Source: Acidithiobacillus ferruginosus
GTDB lineage: Bacteria > Pseudomonadota > Gammaproteobacteria > Acidithiobacillales > Acidithiobacillaceae
NCBI RefSeq assembly: GCF_018854495.1
Contig: NZ_JABBDR010000089.1
Location: 1 to 33,298 of the forward strand
Direction: 5' to 3'
Length of the DNA: 33,298 nucleotides
Part shown: in pieces, positions 30,527 to 33,298 of the stretch
Layout: every line of letters starts with the position of its first letter
How positions within the stretch are numbered: position 1 is the first letter of the stretch
Made by a program: the position numbers and the translations under genes
Notes under the pieces: model-generated
What the model was told of the DNA's origin: nothing
Seen by the model: the letters and a program-made list of their open reading frames with translations, nothing else
Database searches by the model: none

Positions 30527-31906
30527 TTACTTGTGTACGCCCAGCTTTTCGCGCCAGCCCGGGTAGAGCTTGTCGGCATCGCCCGGGAAGGATTCGAAGG
30601 CCCGTGCGAATTCCTTGTGCTCCCTGGCGTACTCAATGGGATCAGCACCCGCCTTCCAACACTCGTATGCCTGACGCAGAGAGACCGCGCCGGCTGCCGG
30701 GCTGTCGATGTGGCCGTAGGAGCCACCGCCTGCGGTGTTGATCACGTTGCCGTGCCCCAGGTTCTCGAAGAAGCCGGGCAGACGCAGGGCATTCATGCCA
30801 CCGGAGATGATGGGCGTGGTGGGCTTCATGCCGTACCACTCCTGGTGGTAAACGGGGCCGTCACAACTGTCGCGCTCGATCATGTAGGCGATGTTGCGGT
30901 CGTCAGCACCGCCTTCCATCTTGCCGTAGCCCATGGTACCCACATGAATACCGGACGCACCCTGCAGGCGGGACATCTTGGCCAGCACAAAGGCGGTGTA
31001 GCCGCGGTTGGCGCTGGGCGAGGTGATCATGCCGTGGCCGGCGCGGTGATAGTGCAGGTACTGGCCGGCATACTGGCGGCGGGCGGTGGTGATCATGCCC
31101 GGCCCACCGACGAAGCCATCTACCAGAAAGGCCAGCTTGTCGGCGTCGGGACCGAAGGTTTCCAGGGCGAAGTCAGCGCGGGCGCACATTTCGTAATGGT
31201 CGTCGGCGGTGATGTTCATGGAGAACAGTTTAGCCTCACCCGTTTCGTCCATGGCGCGTTTCATGGCGTCATACACCAGCGGGATGGTCTTTTTCACCGG
31301 GGCGAAGACCTGGTTGCCCTGGGGCTCGTCATTCTTGATGAAGTCGCCCCCGAGCCAGAACTGATAGGCCGCTGCCGCAAAAGGTTCGGGGCGCAGACCC
31401 AGCTTGGGTTTGATGATGGTGCCGGCAATATAGCCGCCGTCCTTGATCGGGCGGCCGAGGATGCGCCACAGATCGGAGATATCCTTGGCCGGACCGTCGA
31501 ACAACTGAATGGCGCGCGGGGGCATGAAAAAATCGATCATCTGGCCGTGCTCGATGTCGCCCATGCCCTGGTTGTTGCCGATGACCAGCGTCAGGAAGGA
31601 GACAATCATCATGCGGCCATCGGTGACGTTGCGGTCAAACAGCTCCAGCGGATAGGCAATGCGCATATCCTCGGTGGCTTCGTCGATATGATAGACCAGC
31701 GCGTCCACGCCCTTGGTGAAGTCGTCGGTGGTCGACACTTCGACGTTGGTGCCGGTGGAGGATTCCGCGGCAAAGTGGGCGGCGGCCTCGAGATAACCGT
31801 GGCCAGCCTTGGGCTTCATTTTGTAGGCCACCAGAATGTGTTTGCCGCCGGAGATAAGGTCTTCCTCTTTTAGGGAAAGATCGGCATAGCGATTAGATTG
31901 ATCCAT
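30527..31906 (-). CDS. cbbM: Form II ribulose-1,5-bisphosphate carboxylase/oxygenase (RuBisCO)
   Basis: The 459-residue enzyme fixes CO2 onto RuBP in the Calvin cycle. All catalytic residues fall at the Rhodospirillum rubrum numbering: K166 in TIIKPK, carbamylated K191 with D193 and E194 in [11 protein letters not shown]287 in [10 protein letters not shown], and loop-6 K329 in [13 protein letters not shown] 31906 follows AGAGGA. The open frame continues upstream to 32515, but that is a shadow over the Hyf small subunit. Form II enzymes suit high CO2 and low O2. It is first gene of cbbMQO. Confidence 0.98.
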   Translation of the reverse strand: MDQSNRYADLSLKEEDLISGGKHILVAYKMKPKAGHGYLEAAAHFAAESSTGTNVEVSTTDDFTKGVDALVYHIDEATEDMRIAYPLELFDRNVTDGRMMIVSFLTLVIGNNQGMGDIEHGQMIDFFMPPRAIQLFDGPAKDISDLWRILGRPIKDGGYIAGTIIKPKLGLRPEPFAAAAYQFWLGGDFIKNDEPQGNQVFAPVKKTIPLVYDAMKRAMDETGEAKLFSMNITADDHYEMCARADFALETFGPDADKLAFLVDGFVGGPGMITTARRQYAGQYLHYHRAGHGMITSPSANRGYTAFVLAKMSRLQGASGIHVGTMGYGKMEGGADDRNIAYMIERDSCDGPVYHQEWYGMKPTTPIISGGMNALRLPGFFENLGHGNVINTAGGGSYGHIDSPAAGAVSLRQAYECWKAGADPIEYAREHKEFARAFESFPGDADKLYPGWREKLGVHK

Positions 31907-32036
31907 GGTTGTTCCTCTTGTGCATATTGCATATTGATAATGAAAAGTCCGATGTTGCGGTTGACATCCCGCCGGATCCGGCCGATGGGCTGTGCGAGCA
32001 GCGCGTTCCCCGCAACACAACCAAAAAACCCTAGAC

Positions 32037-32045
32037 ATTATAGCA
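32037..32045 (-). promoter_or_regulatory. Extended -10 promoter for cbbM
   Basis: On the minus strand the sequence is TGCTATAAT, a perfect extended -10. No good -35 is present at 17 bases, fitting an activator-dependent promoter. The inferred start is near 32030, giving a leader of about 120 bases before cbbM. Confidence 0.6.
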
Positions 32046-32075
32046 TTGTCAAACCGGCCCACATACCAGAAGAAT

Positions 32076-32109
32076 CTTATTGGATCGGTAAGCATGAGCT
32101 TATGGATCG
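32076..32109 (-). promoter_or_regulatory. Candidate CbbR/LysR binding region upstream of cbbM
   Basis: Two near-identical direct repeats, CTTATTGGATCG (32076-32087) and CTTATGGATCG (32099-32109), lie 22-23 bases apart on the plus strand, about two helical turns. Between them is the palindrome TAAGC-ATGA-GCTTA (32089-32102), and T78-N11-A90 fits the LysR T-N11-A rule. Relative to the inferred start these lie at about -51, -65 and -74, the usual recall and activation positions for LysR regulators. Confidence 0.5.
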
Positions 32110-32163
32110 TTTCGCCCCGCTTTTGCGGGACTGCGTCAGACCTTCGGTGCCGGAGTCCATTCG

Positions 32164-32661
32164 TCAACCGTTTATTCGTTCCCCGGACACCTGCAAGAGT
32201 CCCCGCAGCAGCGCGTCTGGATCCGGCGGACAGCCCGGTATCCGCAGATCCACCGGCAAGACCTCCGCGACGCCGCCCATGACCGCATAACTGCCCCGGA
32301 ACGCGCCGCCACCACAGGCGCAGTCGCCAACGGCGATGACCCGCCGCGGTTCGGGCGTGGCATTGTGGCAGTCCTGCAAAGCCGCGACCATGTGGCGGGT
32401 CACTGGTCCGGTCACTGTCAGCACATCCGCATGGCGCGGCGAGGCGGCAAAGTGGAAGCCTGCCTGCTCCAGACCATAATGTGGGCCGCCCAGGGCATTC
32501 AGCTCCAGCTCGCAACCATTACAGGAGCCCGCATCCACGTGGCGGATGCCCAGGCTGTGGCGAAAAACACGGGGGCTGGCGGAGGACGGGTCCCGCTCCG
32601 TCCGCGGTGGTGTCTCTCCCACCTTTCCCAGCCGCAGCAGCTCACGCAACATCCGGTACAT
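32164..32661 (-). CDS. hyfI: Hydrogenase-4/complex I-like small subunit (HyfI/NuoB type)
   Basis: The 165-residue protein has the [4Fe-4S] ligand set of group 4 hydrogenase small subunits and NuoB: C47 and C50 in [11 protein letters not shown]114 (with C116) in VGDCACGGG, and C144 in IPGCPP. All are intact, so the proximal cluster should form. ATG 32661 follows AAGGAGG at five bases (GTG 32664 is also in frame). It starts 36 bases after the large-subunit gene and ends 257 bases before cbbM. It belongs to a membrane-bound, ion-pumping type of complex whose other genes would lie beyond the window. Confidence 0.85.
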   Translation of the reverse strand: MYRMLRELLRLGKVGETPPRTERDPSSASPRVFRHSLGIRHVDAGSCNGCELELNALGGPHYGLEQAGFHFAASPRHADVLTVTGPVTRHMVAALQDCHNATPEPRRVIAVGDCACGGGAFRGSYAVMGGVAEVLPVDLRIPGCPPDPDALLRGLLQVSGERING

Positions 32662-32697
32662 CACCGCCTCCTTCCGGGAACGGTCCCGGTGCCTTGC

Positions 32698-33298
32698 TCA
32701 CAGATCATGACCGCTGTAACTCAGGTTGAACGATTTGTTGATGAGCGGAAAATCCGCGACGATATCGCGCAGGACTGCCTCTTCCAGTGCCAGCCAGAGG
32801 GTCCAAGACGGATCCTGGGGATGACAGCGGCGAATATGTCCCTGCTCCAGGCGCAGCCAGAAAAATACCTCACCCCGCCAGCCCTCCACCCAACCAACGC
32901 CCTCTCCCTCAGCGTCGCGGAGATCCGGCGGTTGGCGCACGTTCCCACTGGGGAGTTTGCGGAGGATTTCCTCCTGCAGGCGCAGCGACTCGAAAATCTC
33001 GAGAAAACGCACCGCCATGCGCGCCGCGACGTCGCCCTCTGTGGCGGTAGTCATACGTACCTGGATTTGATCGTAAGGGGGTTGGGGAAATTGTATGCGC
33101 TGGTCCCAGGGTTGACCGCTGGCGCGGCCGGCGACCCCCATGAGTCCCAGATGGGCCGCCCGTTCCGGGGAAATCGTGCCGAGCCGCACCACACGGTCGC
33201 GCAGACCGCCATGTTCGGCAAGAATTTCCTGCAGGCGCCCGACGGCGGTTCCAAGCGCTTGCCCCGCACTGCGGAGGGCCGCGACGGACACCGCCGTA
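32698..33298 (-). CDS. hyfG: Hydrogenase-4-like large subunit (HyfG type), C-terminal part, lacking NiFe-ligand cysteines
   Basis: The frame enters from beyond the window and encodes about 200 C-terminal residues. RVVRLGTISPERAAHLGLMG with VAGRASGQPWDQR matches the HycE/HyfG/NuoD large-subunit family, as does GEGVGWVEGWRGEVFFWLRL. At the end, where HycE-type hydrogenases have SLDPCYSCTDR, this protein has SFNLSYSGHDL and stops. Both C-terminal cysteines that bind the NiFe centre are therefore replaced (Ser and Gly), and no C-terminal maturation peptide is present. The N-terminal CxxC motif cannot be checked here. H2 activity is unlikely. Confidence 0.85.
   Translation of the reverse strand, partial: TAVSVAALRSAGQALGTAVGRLQEILAEHGGLRDRVVRLGTISPERAAHLGLMGVAGRASGQPWDQRIQFPQPPYDQIQVRMTTATEGDVAARMAVRFLEIFESLRLQEEILRKLPSGNVRQPPDLRDAEGEGVGWVEGWRGEVFFWLRLEQGHIRRCHPQDPSWTLWLALEEAVLRDIVADFPLINKSFNLSYSGHDL

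Noticed and set aside
32116..32129. CCCGC-TTTT-GCGGG hairpin after the Hyf small-subunit gene as an intrinsic terminator
   Set aside because: In the direction of transcription the stem is short and followed by GCGAAACG, not a T run.
30527..32515. A 662-codon frame that would extend RuBisCO by about 200 residues
   Set aside because: The part upstream of 31906 is antisense/shadow coding over the Hyf small-subunit gene; the RuBisCO start at 31906 has a ribosome site and gives the R. rubrum numbering.
1..33298. CRISPR arrays, rRNA or tRNA genes
   Set aside because: No regularly spaced repeats and no cloverleaf or rRNA-like sequence were seen by eye; a dedicated scan was not possible.

Overview
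The window looks like a chromosomal stretch from an acidophilic, sulfur- and iron-oxidising chemolithoautotroph of the genus Acidithiobacillus, probably near At. ferrooxidans. This is inferred from gene content: a form II RuBisCO gene with cbbQ/cbbO and a CbbR-type regulator, a group 4 hydrogenase-like (Hyf) complex beside it, and a sulfur/polysulfide-reductase-type molybdoenzyme operon about 20 kb away. No search was run.

Layout. 1-3244 (+): the tail of an unknown gene, a universal stress protein, and two translationally coupled secreted proteins with LprI-like domains; the first also carries a pesticin/T4-lysozyme-type muramidase domain. 3283-8736 (-): a tight five-gene operon for a Tat-exported molybdopterin oxidoreductase (catalytic, FeS and NrfD-type membrane subunits) with TorD-type and HybE-type chaperones, preceded by a perfect FNR box centred between mirror-image promoter repeats. 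8929-11810: an agmatine deiminase-family gene, then rsuA, nudJ and rppH (RNA maintenance). 11835-15298 (-): a likely envelope polysaccharide operon (deacetylase, DUF4015 glycosidase-like protein, serine hydrolase).

15.4-25.9 kb is a decayed accessory region. It holds a chimeric HlyD/TolC remnant, three AT-rich membrane-protein genes of unknown function, a transglutaminase-family gene broken by one base, fragments of one IS21 element, a second complete-length but internally deleted IS21 element, scraps of at least three toxin-antitoxin loci, an intact DUF4143 ATPase and a deleted IS5 transposase. Several of these ORFs are products of internal deletion.

26.0-33.3 kb is the carbon-fixation block. 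A PhnA/YjdM gene overlaps a cbbR-like regulator (+), which converges on cbbM-cbbQ-cbbO (-). A 12-bp-stem terminator lies between cbbM and cbbQ, and candidate CbbR sites with an extended -10 promoter lie upstream of cbbM. Further upstream on the same strand are the hydrogenase-like small subunit and the large-subunit C-terminus. The large subunit has lost both C-terminal NiFe-ligand cysteines, so the complex next to RuBisCO is unlikely to be a normal hydrogenase.

No rRNA, tRNA or CRISPR array was seen.
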